This document shows positions 16,773 through 27,248 of a stretch of 64,000 nt of DNA, in pieces; the first letter of the stretch is position 1; each line of letters starts with the position of its first letter. Where the stretch lies: NCBI GenBank assembly GCA_049840515.1, contig JASGKW010000019.1, positions 124,001 to 188,000 on the forward strand. Direction: 5' to 3'. A model generated the notes under the pieces. The model was not told the DNA's origin and did not search any database. It was given only the letters and a program-made list of their open reading frames with translations. Origin of the DNA: Muricomes sp049840515. Lineage in GTDB: Bacteria; Bacillota; Clostridia; Lachnospirales; Lachnospiraceae. The position numbers and the translations under genes were made by a program.

Positions 16773-17666
16773 TTATTCTTCTCTGTAGCCAAAATTTTTC
16801 ATCAGAAAATCGCTGTCACGCCAGTTTTTCTGCACTTTTACCCACAGTTTTAAATTGACCTTGCAATCTAGCAGGCGCTCAATCTCATATCTTGCAGTGC
16901 TGCCGATTTTCTTTAACATAGCGCCCTGCTTTCCAATAATAATTCCTTTGTGGGAATCCCTCTCGCAAATAATTGTGGCATCAATGTGCATCACCTTTTT
17001 CTGCATTTTCATACTGTCTATCGCAACAGCTATCCCGTGAGGAATCTCCTCCTGCAAGGAGTGGAGAGCCTTTTCCCGAATCAGCTCTGCCACAATCTGC
17101 CTCTCCGGCTGGTCTGTAATGGTATCTTCATCATAGAATTGGGGGCCTGACGGAAGATACTGAAATATAACCTTCACCAGCTCATCGGTGTTATCCCCGT
17201 TTCTTGCCGATACCGGCACAATAGCCGCAAAATCATATGCCTTGCTGTAGACATCTATAAAAGTCAGAATTTCTTCCTTTTTCACCATATCCGTCTTATT
17301 GATTACAAGAACAACCGGTGTCTTAACCTTTTGAAGTCTCTCAATTATATGCTGTTCTCCGGCTCCGATAAATGTGGAAGGCTCCACCAGCCACAAGACC
17401 ACATCCACCTCATTGAGTGTGCGCTCCGCCACATTTACCATATATTCACCCAGTTTATTTTTTGCCTTGTGGATACCCGGGGTATCCACAAATACAATCT
17501 GCCCCTCATCTGTGGTCAGAATTGTCTGGATACGGTTTCTTGTGGTCTGGGGCTTATTGGATGTAATCGCAATTTTCTGCCCGATCAGGTGATTCATCAA
17601 TGTGGATTTCCCCACATTTGGACGCCCTATTAAAGTAACAAATCCTGACTTAAAATCTTCTTTCAT
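16773..17666 (-). CDS. era: GTPase Era
   Basis: 297 residues; GTPase that binds the 3' end of 16S rRNA and assists 30S maturation. G1 GRPNVGKST (14-22), G3 DTPGIHK, G4 NKTD near 125, then a C-terminal KH domain with the GKQGAMLKKIG loop (around 250). ATG at 17666 follows GAGGAGAGAG. Length is normal. Confidence 0.97.
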   Translation of the reverse strand: MKEDFKSGFVTLIGRPNVGKSTLMNHLIGQKIAITSNKPQTTRNRIQTILTTDEGQIVFVDTPGIHKAKNKLGEYMVNVAERTLNEVDVVLWLVEPSTFIGAGEQHIIERLQKVKTPVVLVINKTDMVKKEEILTFIDVYSKAYDFAAIVPVSARNGDNTDELVKVIFQYLPSGPQFYDEDTITDQPERQIVAELIREKALHSLQEEIPHGIAVAIDSMKMQKKVMHIDATIICERDSHKGIIIGKQGAMLKKIGSTARYEIERLLDCKVNLKLWVKVQKNWRDSDFLMKNFGYREE

Positions 17667-17682
17667 TCTCTCTCCTCATATG

Positions 17683-20610
17683 TTAAAACAGTACTCTCAC
17701 TTCTTTGAACATATCTTTCTGCTCTTCTATCTTTTCTTCATTTCCTATGACACAAATCTGGTCCGCCGCCAGAACTGCTGCCACCACATCCGCCAGCGCC
17801 CTGATATCCTCCTGCTGTGCATTTAAGATTTCCATGCGCTCTCTTCTCAGCATTTCCTCCGATACATGATTCATGTACAGGTTCATAGAACGGTCACCTT
17901 TTGTGGAAGGTGTCATCGGCCGGTCAATATTGCTGAAAGTTCCGATGATATATTTGGTCATATCTCTCTCATCGACAGTGAAGTTCTTGAGATAATCCAC
18001 AACACCCTCGTAAGTTTCCATGGTTTTCTTTAAATTGGGGTCTCTGTAAGAGATAAAATATCCCTCTCCAACCCGGTTAAAGTTGCTCATGCAGCCGTAT
18101 GCACCGCCTTTTACACGGACATTCTGCCACAGGTAATCATAGCTCAAAATAACTTTCAATATCTGCAAAGCTCCATTATATGCCACGCCGCGGTCAATAA
18201 AGTTTCCTACTCTTGCGACATACTGAACCTTGGAAGATGTTTTCAGACCTTCATTTCGTTTCTTGCAGTGGATAATGCATGGGGTTTCCTCAGATTTTTC
18301 TCCCTCATACAGACCTGCTTTTATCTTTTTGATTTCCTCATACACAGATTCCAATCCTTTTTCCTCAGAGGTGTAGCTAATCATCATGTTATCCGTACGG
18401 AAAATATTTGCCGCAATCTCTTTCAAATTGGATATGAGTTCTTCTTTCTTCTCCTCAAAGTTCTCCTCAATCTGTTTTACTACCTCATAGTAGCCTATTC
18501 CGTCTGTATCATCTTTAAATTTAGCCAGCGGTGAATCATAGGACAGAGCCCGCAAAGCCGCTGTCGTGTGACCTGAGGACTGGAAACTCATCTGCAGCCT
18601 GGATTTCAGCATAGATAATATTTCTTTCAGACGTTTCTCGTCTTCCAGTTTTGTCTCCATAAGAATCTCACGCATCATGGCAAAAAGTACATCCATCTTG
18701 GGATACAATGCTTTGCCCTTCATTTCAAACGTAGCCCGGAAATCTTTTTCCTTAACCTTTGTCACATCAGCATACAGTTCAAGGGATGTGCCGATACCTC
18801 CTGTATGGACATTAATCTCATTGAACAGCTCTCCATACTCATAATTTGTGGTATCAATAAGACCAAGTACTGCCTGCAGAATTCCTGCATATGCAAGTTT
18901 CTCTTCTGGTATCCCGGACAAATCAAACATCAATGTTACATATCCAATACCGTTGGTGTCGATATTGTGGTGTATCATTTTGACACCGTCAACTTCTTTT
19001 TCCTCATTGTATGCAGGCTCTATTTCCTTAGAAATATCCTCCCTGCTGAGAACAGGTATCTTTTCATAATCTTCTCTGGATGACTCTTCCTCCTGGTATT
19101 CAAGCAACTTTTCTGTGTCTTTTACCAATTTATTAATTTCTTCTGCGGTCAAACCATCTTTATATTTCTGTAATTGTGTCTCCAGTTCTCTGTCCAGACG
19201 CGCTGTCCTTCCTCTCTCCGGCTTCACAACAACTACAGATGCGTGAGTATTGTCAAGAAGATATGTCTGAATCAATGACTCAAAATAACCAGTGTCAACC
19301 TGAGTCTTTAAAAATTCCAGTGTAGGAATTGCTTTCATATGAATAAACGGTTTTCCCTCATCATACAGCCAGCTGTCAAACATCTGTAATCCATACATAA
19401 GCCCTTTCGGGTAATTTCCAAAATCAGCCTCCCTGAATCTGAATTCATGGTAGTTGATTCCGGCCAGCAGAGCCTTCTTATCAATTCCCCCATCCACAAT
19501 ATTCTGCAATGTATCTTTTATCACAGAAAGAAAGGCTTCTTTTTGATCCAGATTGGCATTCTTCGCAATGACAGAGAAAATCGGCTGGTAAATACCATTA
19601 TCGTAGGAGCCCATAATATCCTTGCCAATTCCCGCATCCACAAGGGCTTTCTTCAGCGGTGCCCCCGGCGCTGACAGGAGGGCATAATCCAGTATCTGGA
19701 ATGCCAGATACAATTTTTCATCCAGGCTTGTACCGATTACTTTGTTATAAGAAAGATAGGTGTTATCCTCCTCTGGTTCTTCGCTGGAAATAGAATATGT
19801 CATTTCCAGTTCTTTCACCTCATCAAAAGCGTTCTGAAGCTGAATCTCTGAATCCACCTCAATCTCGGAAAATTTGCTCAAGTAATTCTCATCCAGCCAG
19901 TTCAGCTTTTCTGCCATATCCATCTTGCCATAAAGATAAATATAACTATTAGAAGGATGATAATACTTTCTATGGAAATTCAAAAATTGCTCATACGTCA
20001 ATTCAGGGATAAAATCCGGATCTCCCCCCGACTCATTTGCATAGGAGGTATCTGGGAACAGGGAGTTCAGTATCATACGGTCAAGCACTCCCTCAGGCGA
20101 AGAAAACGCACCTTTCATCTCATTGTAGACAACACCGTTGTATCCCAGCCTGTCATCGGCAGTTTCCAGTTTATAACTCCATCCTTCCTGGCGGAAGATT
20201 TCTTCATGCTGATATATGTTGGGATAAAACACAGCATCCATATACACATGCATCAGATTCTGAAAGTCTGTATCGTTACAACTCGCCACTGGATATACCG
20301 TTTTATCAGGATAAGTCATAGCATTCAAAAAAGTATTGAGAGACCCTTTTACCAATTCTACAAAGGGGTCTTTCACTGGAAAATCCCTGGAGCCACATAA
20401 CACAGAATGCTCCATAATGTGAGGCACACCTGTACTGTCAGACGGCGGAGTACGAAAACCAATTGAAAACACTTTATTATTATCGTCATTCTCCATCAAC
20501 AGAACTCTTGCGCCGCTCTTTTTATGCCTCAAAAGATAACCTTTTGATTTTAAGTCTGATAAATCTGTTTCCTGCAGCAATTCATATGCATTCAAACCAA
20601 AAACACTCAT
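17683..20610 (-). CDS. M16C insulinase-type zinc peptidase
   Basis: 975 residues, the length of the presequence protease/falcilysin group (M16C). The inverted zinc motif HIMEH is at 64-68 (H64, E67, H68), with the distal glutamate expected in the downstream helix (NEMKGAF region, near 145). The middle holds the M16C-associated hinge domain and the C-terminal half the inactive paralogous domain with RVKGGAYGCM near 840. No signal peptide, so probably cytosolic degradation of peptides held in its closed chamber. It is 16 nt upstream of era on the same strand and likely co-transcribed. Confidence 0.92.
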   Translation of the reverse strand: MSVFGLNAYELLQETDLSDLKSKGYLLRHKKSGARVLLMENDDNNKVFSIGFRTPPSDSTGVPHIMEHSVLCGSRDFPVKDPFVELVKGSLNTFLNAMTYPDKTVYPVASCNDTDFQNLMHVYMDAVFYPNIYQHEEIFRQEGWSYKLETADDRLGYNGVVYNEMKGAFSSPEGVLDRMILNSLFPDTSYANESGGDPDFIPELTYEQFLNFHRKYYHPSNSYIYLYGKMDMAEKLNWLDENYLSKFSEIEVDSEIQLQNAFDEVKELEMTYSISSEEPEEDNTYLSYNKVIGTSLDEKLYLAFQILDYALLSAPGAPLKKALVDAGIGKDIMGSYDNGIYQPIFSVIAKNANLDQKEAFLSVIKDTLQNIVDGGIDKKALLAGINYHEFRFREADFGNYPKGLMYGLQMFDSWLYDEGKPFIHMKAIPTLEFLKTQVDTGYFESLIQTYLLDNTHASVVVVKPERGRTARLDRELETQLQKYKDGLTAEEINKLVKDTEKLLEYQEEESSREDYEKIPVLSREDISKEIEPAYNEEKEVDGVKMIHHNIDTNGIGYVTLMFDLSGIPEEKLAYAGILQAVLGLIDTTNYEYGELFNEINVHTGGIGTSLELYADVTKVKEKDFRATFEMKGKALYPKMDVLFAMMREILMETKLEDEKRLKEILSMLKSRLQMSFQSSGHTTAALRALSYDSPLAKFKDDTDGIGYYEVVKQIEENFEEKKEELISNLKEIAANIFRTDNMMISYTSEEKGLESVYEEIKKIKAGLYEGEKSEETPCIIHCKKRNEGLKTSSKVQYVARVGNFIDRGVAYNGALQILKVILSYDYLWQNVRVKGGAYGCMSNFNRVGEGYFISYRDPNLKKTMETYEGVVDYLKNFTVDERDMTKYIIGTFSNIDRPMTPSTKGDRSMNLYMNHVSEEMLRRERMEILNAQQEDIRALADVVAAVLAADQICVIGNEEKIEEQKDMFKEVRVLF

Positions 20611-20712
20611 ATTGTACCTCTCTTTTTATTAAAATTTTCATAACAGTTCAATAATGTTCATTATTATATTGCTATAATATTCCTCCTATTATAACATTTT
20701 CACTCATACAAT

Positions 20713-20754
20713 AAAAGGGGCATCTCTTTCATTTTCCCAAGACATGCCCCTTTT
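20713..20754. terminator. Terminator after xylB
   Basis: Stem AAAAGGGGCAT/ATGCCCCTTTT with a 20-nt loop, placed 7 nt after the xylB stop. Confidence 0.8.
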
Positions 20755-20760
20755 AAACCC

Positions 20761-22224
20761 TTATATTTTAAACAATTTTTTTACTGCCGGATAAAATTCT
20801 TTAAATTTTCTGTACTTCTGCTCATATTTCTCCACAAGCTCAGGGGTCGGCTTCACAGTGTCCACAACTTTGACGAGCTGTCCTGCGGCAGTCTCCACAT
20901 CCTCAAACTGTCCGCAGCCAACAGCCGCCAGAATTGCACCGCCATATCCGGGACCTTCCTCCGTCTCTATAATATCAACTTCCAGATTCATAATATTGGC
21001 CGTCATCTCTTTCCAGAGCTGGCTCTTCGCACCGCCCCCGCAGATTTTCGTGCGCTCAATGGAAATCCCTAATTTTCTTGCAACCTCAAGAGAATCTCTC
21101 AGTCCGAATATGACACCCTCCATTACAGCCTGAGTCATATCCTCCCGCGTTGTATCCATGCTCATGCCCACAAACATGGCTCTCGCATCCGGGTCATTGT
21201 GAGGGGAGCGTTCTCCCATAAGATAAGGCAGGAAGAACACGTTATTTTCTCCCAGTTTCTGTATATTACTCTGCTCTTTCTGATATTCCTTTGTCTTCAG
21301 AATTTCGTCCATCCACCACTTATTGCAGGATGCTGCGCTCAACATACATCCCATCAGATGATAGTATCCGTCAGCATGGTCAAAAGAATGCAGCGCATTG
21401 TTATCATCCACCCTGAAATTTTTGCTGGAAATAAAAATTGTACCGCTTGTCCCAAGAGAAATGTTGCACTGTCCCTCGCCTACCGTTCCCGTTCCAACTG
21501 CCGCAGCAGCATTATCCCCGGCACCTGCAACAATCTTTACATCTGACGGTATGCCGAGAGTCTTCGCTATATCCTCTTTTATTGTTCCTGCGACCTCGTA
21601 GCTCTCAAATAAATCGGGAAGCTGTTCTCTTTTGATTCCACAGATATCGATCATTTTCTCAGACCAGCATTTATTCTTCACATCAAGGAGCAACATCCCT
21701 GATGCATCTGAGTAATCCGTGCAGAATGTCCCGGAAAGTTTGTATGTAATATAGTCTTTTGGCAGCATAATCTTTGCTGTCCTCTCAAAATTTTCCGGTT
21801 CATTTTCTTTCAGCCACAATATTTTAGGCGCGGTAAAACCAGCAAATGCAATATTAGCCGTATACTCTGACAACTGGTTTTTGCCAATCACATGATTCAA
21901 ATAGTCCGTCTGCTTTCCAGTACGTCCGTCATTCCACAAGATAGCCGGGCGCACCACCTCATCCGCCGAATCCAAAGTTACCAGACCGTGCATCTGTCCG
22001 CCAACACCGATTCCGGCTATCTGGGATGAATCCACAGACTCAGCTATTTCCTTTAGGCCCTGAATGGTCTGCTCATACCAGTCCTTGGGATCCTGCTGAG
22101 ACCAGCCTGGATGCGGAAAATATAGAGGATACTCTTTTGTCACTACTTTCTGTATCACACCATTTTCATCCATAGCCAATAATTTCACAGCTGAGGTCCC
22201 CAAATCAATTCCTACATAAATCAT
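20761..22224 (-). CDS. xylB: Xylulokinase
   Basis: 488 residues, FGGY carbohydrate kinase; phosphorylates D-xylulose to feed the pentose phosphate pathway. N-terminal phosphate-binding GIDLGTSAVK; IGVGGQMHGLV (about 80) and AILWNDGRT (about 100), the catalytic Asp region; C-terminal CGGGAKSQLWKEMTA and GPGYGGAILA. Start 22224 chosen for GGAGGAATAAT just upstream, which overlaps the end of glpK. The GQMHG motif favours xylulokinase over other FGGY kinases, but no xylose isomerase is nearby, so substrate is a family inference. Confidence 0.9.
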   Translation of the reverse strand: MIYVGIDLGTSAVKLLAMDENGVIQKVVTKEYPLYFPHPGWSQQDPKDWYEQTIQGLKEIAESVDSSQIAGIGVGGQMHGLVTLDSADEVVRPAILWNDGRTGKQTDYLNHVIGKNQLSEYTANIAFAGFTAPKILWLKENEPENFERTAKIMLPKDYITYKLSGTFCTDYSDASGMLLLDVKNKCWSEKMIDICGIKREQLPDLFESYEVAGTIKEDIAKTLGIPSDVKIVAGAGDNAAAAVGTGTVGEGQCNISLGTSGTIFISSKNFRVDDNNALHSFDHADGYYHLMGCMLSAASCNKWWMDEILKTKEYQKEQSNIQKLGENNVFFLPYLMGERSPHNDPDARAMFVGMSMDTTREDMTQAVMEGVIFGLRDSLEVARKLGISIERTKICGGGAKSQLWKEMTANIMNLEVDIIETEEGPGYGGAILAAVGCGQFEDVETAAGQLVKVVDTVKPTPELVEKYEQKYRKFKEFYPAVKKLFKI

Positions 22225-22225
22225 A

Positions 22226-23723
22226 TTATTCCTCCTTCGCCCATCCATAAGAATATCTCACAGCCTTATTCCAGCCCTTAATCATTCTGTTTCTCACTTC
22301 TTCATCAATTTCCGGAATAAATGTCCTGTCTATCGCCCAGTTCTTTTCAACCTCTTCTTTGTTTTTCCAATAACCCACAGCAATGCCTGCCAGATATGCT
22401 GCTCCCATGGCTGTGGTTTCCACACACTGCGGCCTCTTTACCGGGGCATTGATTATATTTGCCTGAGTCTGCATCAGAAAATTATTGGCACTTGCCCCGC
22501 CATCCACTTTCAGCACAGAAATCTCTCTCCCCGAATCTGCCCTCATGGCATTTAACACATCATTCACCTGATAGGCCAGCGATTCCAGTGTCGCGCGGAT
22601 AATATGATATTTATTCACACCTCTGGTCAGCCCCAGTATCGTTCCCCTCGCATACTGATCCCAGTGGGGAGCACCCAGCCCTGTAAATGCAGGCACAACG
22701 TAGCAGCCGTTCGTATCCTTCACCTTCTGAGCCATATATTCAGATACCTGGGCGGAATCAATCAGTCTGCAGTTCATCCCTGAGCCACTGAATCGCGGAG
22801 CCTGCCGCAAAGACAGAGCCCTCCAGGGCATAATTCACTTTCCCGTCAATTCCCCACGCTATAGTGGTCACAAGTCCATTCTCAGAAAACACCGGCTTTT
22901 CCCCTGTATTCATCAAAAGAAAACAGCCTGTTCCATATGTGTTCTTGGCCTCCCCCTCCTGAAAACAGGTCTGTCCAAACAAAGCGGCCTGCTGGTCGCC
23001 CGCGGCCCCCGCAACAGGGATTGGTGCCCCAAAAAACTTTACGTCCGATTCACCGTAAATACAGCTGGATGGCTTTACCTCCGGCAGCATGCGGGCAGGA
23101 ATATTTAATTCCTGCAAAATCTCTTCATCCCACTCAAGGGTGTTAATATTAAACATCATAGTCCTGGAAGCGTTGGAGTAGTCTGTCACATGGACGCTTC
23201 CCTTCGTCAGCTTCCAAATCAGCCATGTCTCCATGGTTCCAAAAAAGAGTTCCCCATTCTCGGCGCGCCGCCTGGCTCCCTCAACATTATCCAGTATCCA
23301 CTTTACCTTCGTCCCTGAAAAATATGCATCCAAAACAAGCCCGGTCTTTTGACGAAATCTATCCGTCAGACCTTTCGCCTTCAACTCATCACAGTACTCG
23401 GATGTGCGCCGGCACTGCCAAACAATTGCCGGATAGACTGGTTTTCCGGAATGCTTGTCCCACACAACCACAGTCTCCCGCTGGTTTGTAATCCCAATGG
23501 CCGCAATATCCACCGCTGTGGCATTGACATTGGCCATAGCCTGCCATGCAACTTCCATCTGGCTGGACCAGATTTCCTCCGCATCATGCTCCACCCAGCC
23601 CGGTTTGGGAAAATACTGTGTGAACTCTTTCTGGGCCATACTGCACATCTCACCCTTTTTGTTAAAAAGAATACACCTGGTGCTGGTTGTACCGCAATCT
23701 AGTGCCATCACATATTTCGCCAT
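22226..23723 (-). pseudogene. glpK: Glycerol kinase (one frameshift)
   Basis: With one base removed near 22770 the gene gives about 498 residues, the normal GlpK length. It phosphorylates glycerol to sn-glycerol 3-phosphate. N-terminus ALDCGTTSTRCILF, VWQCRRT and DQQAALFGQ, then after the break VPAFTGLGAPHWDQYARG and KVDGGASANNFLMQ. The break falls in IQWLRDEL / RLIDSAQV (extra base in CTGCAGACTG). Start 23723 follows GGAGGAATTTTAT. Its TAA lies 1 nt before the xylB ATG, so the two kinases form one operon. Otherwise undamaged; likely a sequence error. Confidence 0.92.
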
Positions 23724-23858
23724 ATAAAATTCCTCCATAAGCCTGATGGTATCCCGATTCTAACCTGAAGATACCTTCTAACATTTAAATATTATATCAT
23801 ATCTAATCAGACATTAACAGTTCAAGAGGAGATTTGGCCAGATAGCAGCCCTGCTTTT

Positions 23859-24221
23859 TTATATAATTAAAATCCGTTCCAGTCTTTCTTTTATATACAA
23901 TTTTAGATTGGGATTCTGCACCTGCTCGACAAACTCCTCCAGCCACTTTGCATACCGGTCCGTTGTCTCCTCGAGAAGAAATGTATCATCTGTGCTGTTC
24001 TCCGATTTCTCTGTCAGCTCCGCCTGCTGCAGATAAAATGTTTCCGATAATTCTATTTGAAAATTATTCAGCCCCAAAGAGCTTACAATGTAATCAATTC
24101 TCTCAAAATCCCTGCATGTCATTTCCCTGACGCACAATATCTTCTCCGCATCCTCCGCAGGACATATAGACAAATAAAATATTTTTTCTAATTCGGTAAT
24201 CTTATTTTGCAAATAATACAT
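23859..24221 (-). CDS. Hypothetical protein, acidic and helical
   Basis: About 120 residues, beginning MYYLQNKITELEKIFYLSIC and ending LKLYIKERLERILII. Start 24221 is preferred because GGGG is 8 nt upstream; 24227 is an alternative. No membrane segment and no motif I recognise. It is head-to-head with the small XRE regulator at 24318, which may control it. Coding is supported by length, a plausible ribosome site and absence of a competing frame. Confidence 0.55.
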   Translation of the reverse strand: MYYLQNKITELEKIFYLSICPAEDAEKILCVREMTCRDFERIDYIVSSLGLNNFQIELSETFYLQQAELTEKSENSTDDTFLLEETTDRYAKWLEEFVEQVQNPNLKLYIKERLERILII

Positions 24222-24317
24222 ATACATATCCCCATTCCTGTGTATCATTATAGCCTTATTTACGGCAATGTGCAATTGGATTATGTTCTCTATAATAAAT
24301 TTAATGGGCTGAAAGGA

Positions 24318-24539
24318 GTGATTGCTATCATAAGTTATGCTCCACTGTGGAAAACCTTGAAAAACAAGGGAATCACGCAGTATAAACTAATCAATGAATA
24401 CCATATTTCTACCGGAACTTTAGACTCTCTGAGAAAGAATAAGAGCATCACTTTAAATACACTTCAAGATATTTGTAAGATTTTGAAATGTGATATTTCT
24501 GATGTCGTGGAGTTCACAGAGACAGAAGAAAAACAGTAA
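24318..24539 (+). CDS. Small XRE/Cro-type DNA-binding protein
   Basis: About 73 residues: a single helix-turn-helix of the HTH_26 type (LWKTLKNKGITQYKLINEY, recognition helix STGTLDSLRKN), ending LKCDISDVVEF, the usual finish of this family of stand-alone regulators. Start is uncertain. GTG 24318 overlaps the GGAG ribosome site, and ATT/ATC/ATA codons a few residues later are better spaced but non-canonical. It is divergent from the hypothetical gene at 23859. Confidence 0.8.
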   Translation: MIAIISYAPLWKTLKNKGITQYKLINEYHISTGTLDSLRKNKSITLNTLQDICKILKCDISDVVEFTETEEKQ

Positions 24540-24634
24540 AATCCGGTAATATTCCTGAAATCATTTTATCAAAACTTAATATTCATGTCTAGCAAGTCAA
24601 AACAGACTTTTTAATATAAAGGGGATTTTATATT

Positions 24635-25558
24635 ATGATGACATACATTTTAAACGGCAGGTTTGTACCCCTGCCCGAATCACACACTCCCGAGGAATAT
24701 TCCGGTGTTATCAGAGTTCTCACGGATGAAGAATATGAAACACATTTTCAGCAGACAGCGCACTGCCGGATAATAAAAGCAAATATGTCTCACATGCACT
24801 ATTGTAAGGCAGACATTATGGACGACTTTATAACCGGTACCTTTTCCATTCCTTCAAGAGAGCTTCAGCCGGAAAAAATATGTTCTTTTGCCTTTTACAT
24901 GACAGATTCGGAGCTGATATTCATTGATAATCAAGATTTTGTTCTTCCTGTTCTAAGACAAATGGAAGAATATCCTCTGTCAGAGACAACATCTGTGATT
25001 CACCTTTTTCTGGCTTTTATGGAATATCTGATTAAAGACGATGTGTTTTCTCTCCAAAACTTTGAAGAGATGCTCACCGCCCTGGAAGAAGAAATTCTGG
25101 ATAAAAATGACAGTTCGTTTAACCACAAAATTTTGCAGATACGCAAAAAACTGGCTGCCTTGAGTGCTTTCTATGAGCAGCTTCAGAATATGAGCGAATC
25201 TATTCAGCAGAGCCCTCTTTTTAAAAAAGACAAATCCGCCGTCTCTTTGTTCAGATTATTTACAGACCGGGCCGGGCGATTATATTCTAATGTTCATATG
25301 CTCAAGGACTATTCTATACAATTGAGAGAAATGCATCAGACCCAGGTGGATATTCATCAGAATCAGATTATGAAAGTTCTCACTGTAGTCACAACTATTT
25401 TTATGCCTCTGACTCTGATTACCGGGTGGTACGGGATGAATTTTATCCATATGCCGGAACTGGCCTCTCCATATGGTTATATCATCATCTGTATTCTGAG
25501 CGTATTAATTGTACTTTTGGAAATCTGGCTGTTTAAAATTAAAAACTGGTTTAACTAA
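24635..25558 (+). CDS. corA: CorA-family magnesium/divalent cation transporter
   Basis: 307 residues. Long acidic and helical N-terminal cytoplasmic domain, then two C-terminal membrane helices (VLTVVTTIFMPLTLITGWYG, about 250-270, and YIIICILSVLIVLLEIWLF, about 283-301). The signature GMN lies between them (YGMNF) and the protein ends with basic KIKNW. This is the CorA channel architecture; some such proteins move Co2+, Zn2+ or Ni2+. AAAGGGG is 14 nt before the start. It stands alone with its own terminator. Confidence 0.92.
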   Translation: MMTYILNGRFVPLPESHTPEEYSGVIRVLTDEEYETHFQQTAHCRIIKANMSHMHYCKADIMDDFITGTFSIPSRELQPEKICSFAFYMTDSELIFIDNQDFVLPVLRQMEEYPLSETTSVIHLFLAFMEYLIKDDVFSLQNFEEMLTALEEEILDKNDSSFNHKILQIRKKLAALSAFYEQLQNMSESIQQSPLFKKDKSAVSLFRLFTDRAGRLYSNVHMLKDYSIQLREMHQTQVDIHQNQIMKVLTVVTTIFMPLTLITGWYGMNFIHMPELASPYGYIIICILSVLIVLLEIWLFKIKNWFN

Positions 25559-25560
25559 AT

Positions 25561-25615
25561 AAGACTGAGAGTTCTGTCCTTTTTCGCACAAAACTCCCAG
25601 TCTCTTTTTATTTTA
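25561..25615 (+). terminator. Terminator after corA
   Basis: Stem AGACTGAGAGTT/AACTCCCAGTCT (imperfect) followed by CTTTTTATTTT. It also separates the converging lipoprotein gene. Confidence 0.8.
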
Positions 25616-25617
25616 AT

Positions 25618-27231
25618 TTAAAACGGCCTCTTTTCTCCCGTTTGTCCTTCTGGCATCTGTCCGCCAGGCATTCCTCTCTCACCCATGCCTCCACTCATAC
25701 CACCTGGGCCAGCCTGTCCTATTTCAGCTCCAGCCGTGGTATTCACAGCATCCAGTGTGATATTCTCAACTTTCGTGCTGCCCGAATACAGGGTATAAGT
25801 CTCTCCTTTTGTCATTTTGGGAACACTGATTATGACCGCTGCATATTCCTTGGATGGTGTAAAAGATGCAACTGTATTTCCGGAAGAGTCTTTCAGACTC
25901 AATTCTGTGCCTTTACTCTGCGCTTCATTATAAATATAAAGCAGGCTGTACTGCCCTGAATTCTCCGAAAACGTCTGTGCCATGTCGGATGTCCCTGCGG
26001 CTATGATTGTACCTCCTGTGATTTCTGCCGTACCATTATAATCAATGATTCCATTTCCGCCTCTTTCGGGGCCGTCGACTGTGATTTCACCGCCTGTGAC
26101 GGACAAACTGCCGTTGGAGTCAATTCCATCCCCTTCTGCATTAACATAAAGTTTCCCTCCGTTTATCTCAACAAACACATTTTCCTGTGCGGCGTCCATT
26201 CCTCCGCCCATTCCCATGCCAAATCCTCCTGCAGCCGTGTCATCGCTCTTATCAGAAGTTCCGTCTGCGCCATTCAACCCATCATCTGAAGCAGTCAGTG
26301 ATATCTCACCATTATTGATGGTGATAACAGTGCCTTCAATTCCTTCTGTGCTATTTTCAATCTGGACTGTGCCGCCATCTATAGTAACGACTCCATCCCC
26401 ATGAATACCGTCATCCCCGGCATCAATGGTAATATCTCCATCTGTTATCCACACATCCGCCGCTGAATGCACTGCATCTTCCCCAGAAGATAACTTGAGT
26501 GTGCCTCCGCTGACTGCAACATAATCCTTTCCACTGACAGCATGATTGACAGCGTCAATATTTAGTGTACCTCCGACAACTTTCACTCCATCCTTGCCGT
26601 GAATACCGTTTTTATAATTTCCCTTTATACCAAGAGTGCCTGCTCCATTGATTGTAATATCATCTTTGCTGAAAATAGCTGCATCCGGCTCGCCGTCCTC
26701 ATCCTGTTCACTGTAAGAACTTCCGTCTGCAACACTGTTCTCTGTCCCCTCAGCAAGTGTAATAACAAGTTTGCCGCTCTGTTTTCCCCATATTGCAGCA
26801 CCCTCAGAGGAGGTGATGGATGCTTTATTCAAAACAAGATGAACCACATCCTCAGAGCCGGCATCAATGATAATCCGGCCGTCGGACAAGGTCCCGCTGA
26901 TTATATATGTACCTGCCGCCGTGATGGTGACAGTTCCCTCCGATTCCGATACCCCGGCTCCCTGAACAGAGACAGATGTACCGGAACAGGTAATCAATGT
27001 ACTGCCCTCTTCGCTCCAAGCCTCATTCTTGTCATTTTCATCATAGGTAATTTCAACAGGTGTAATCTCTCCCGATTCATCTTGCTGGGAAACAGTCTTT
27101 GTCTCCCCAGCCCCCGCAGTCTGCCCTGAGACTTCTGAAGCGGCAGTGCCCGCTGAGCTCTGACAGCCTGACAGCCCTGATATTATTGCCAGCGATAGTA
27201 TTACACCCGCAGCTAACTGTTTTCTTTTCAT
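25618..27231 (-). CDS. Secreted lipoprotein with Cthe_2159-like beta-helix domain
   Basis: 537 residues. Lipoprotein signal peptide MKRKQLAAGVILSLAIISG with lipobox LSGC (Cys23). Then a low-complexity linker and, from about 90, tandem short beta-strand repeats of the type G.V.I.GG.L.I (for example NGIHGKDGVKVVGGTLNID), as in the carbohydrate-binding Cthe_2159 family. Two Gly/Met-rich stretches (GGFGMGMGGGMDA; GGMSGGMGERGMPGG) flank the last repeats. Start 27231 follows AAAGGAAG. It lies downstream of DUF4956 and VTC-domain genes, a recurrent trio in Firmicutes whose joint role is unclear. Probably anchored outside the membrane; acidic polysaccharide binding is the family suggestion. Confidence 0.85.
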   Translation of the reverse strand: MKRKQLAAGVILSLAIISGLSGCQSSAGTAASEVSGQTAGAGETKTVSQQDESGEITPVEITYDENDKNEAWSEEGSTLITCSGTSVSVQGAGVSESEGTVTITAAGTYIISGTLSDGRIIIDAGSEDVVHLVLNKASITSSEGAAIWGKQSGKLVITLAEGTENSVADGSSYSEQDEDGEPDAAIFSKDDITINGAGTLGIKGNYKNGIHGKDGVKVVGGTLNIDAVNHAVSGKDYVAVSGGTLKLSSGEDAVHSAADVWITDGDITIDAGDDGIHGDGVVTIDGGTVQIENSTEGIEGTVITINNGEISLTASDDGLNGADGTSDKSDDTAAGGFGMGMGGGMDAAQENVFVEINGGKLYVNAEGDGIDSNGSLSVTGGEITVDGPERGGNGIIDYNGTAEITGGTIIAAGTSDMAQTFSENSGQYSLLYIYNEAQSKGTELSLKDSSGNTVASFTPSKEYAAVIISVPKMTKGETYTLYSGSTKVENITLDAVNTTAGAEIGQAGPGGMSGGMGERGMPGGQMPEGQTGEKRPF

Positions 27232-27248
27232 ATGTGTACTTCCTTTCT

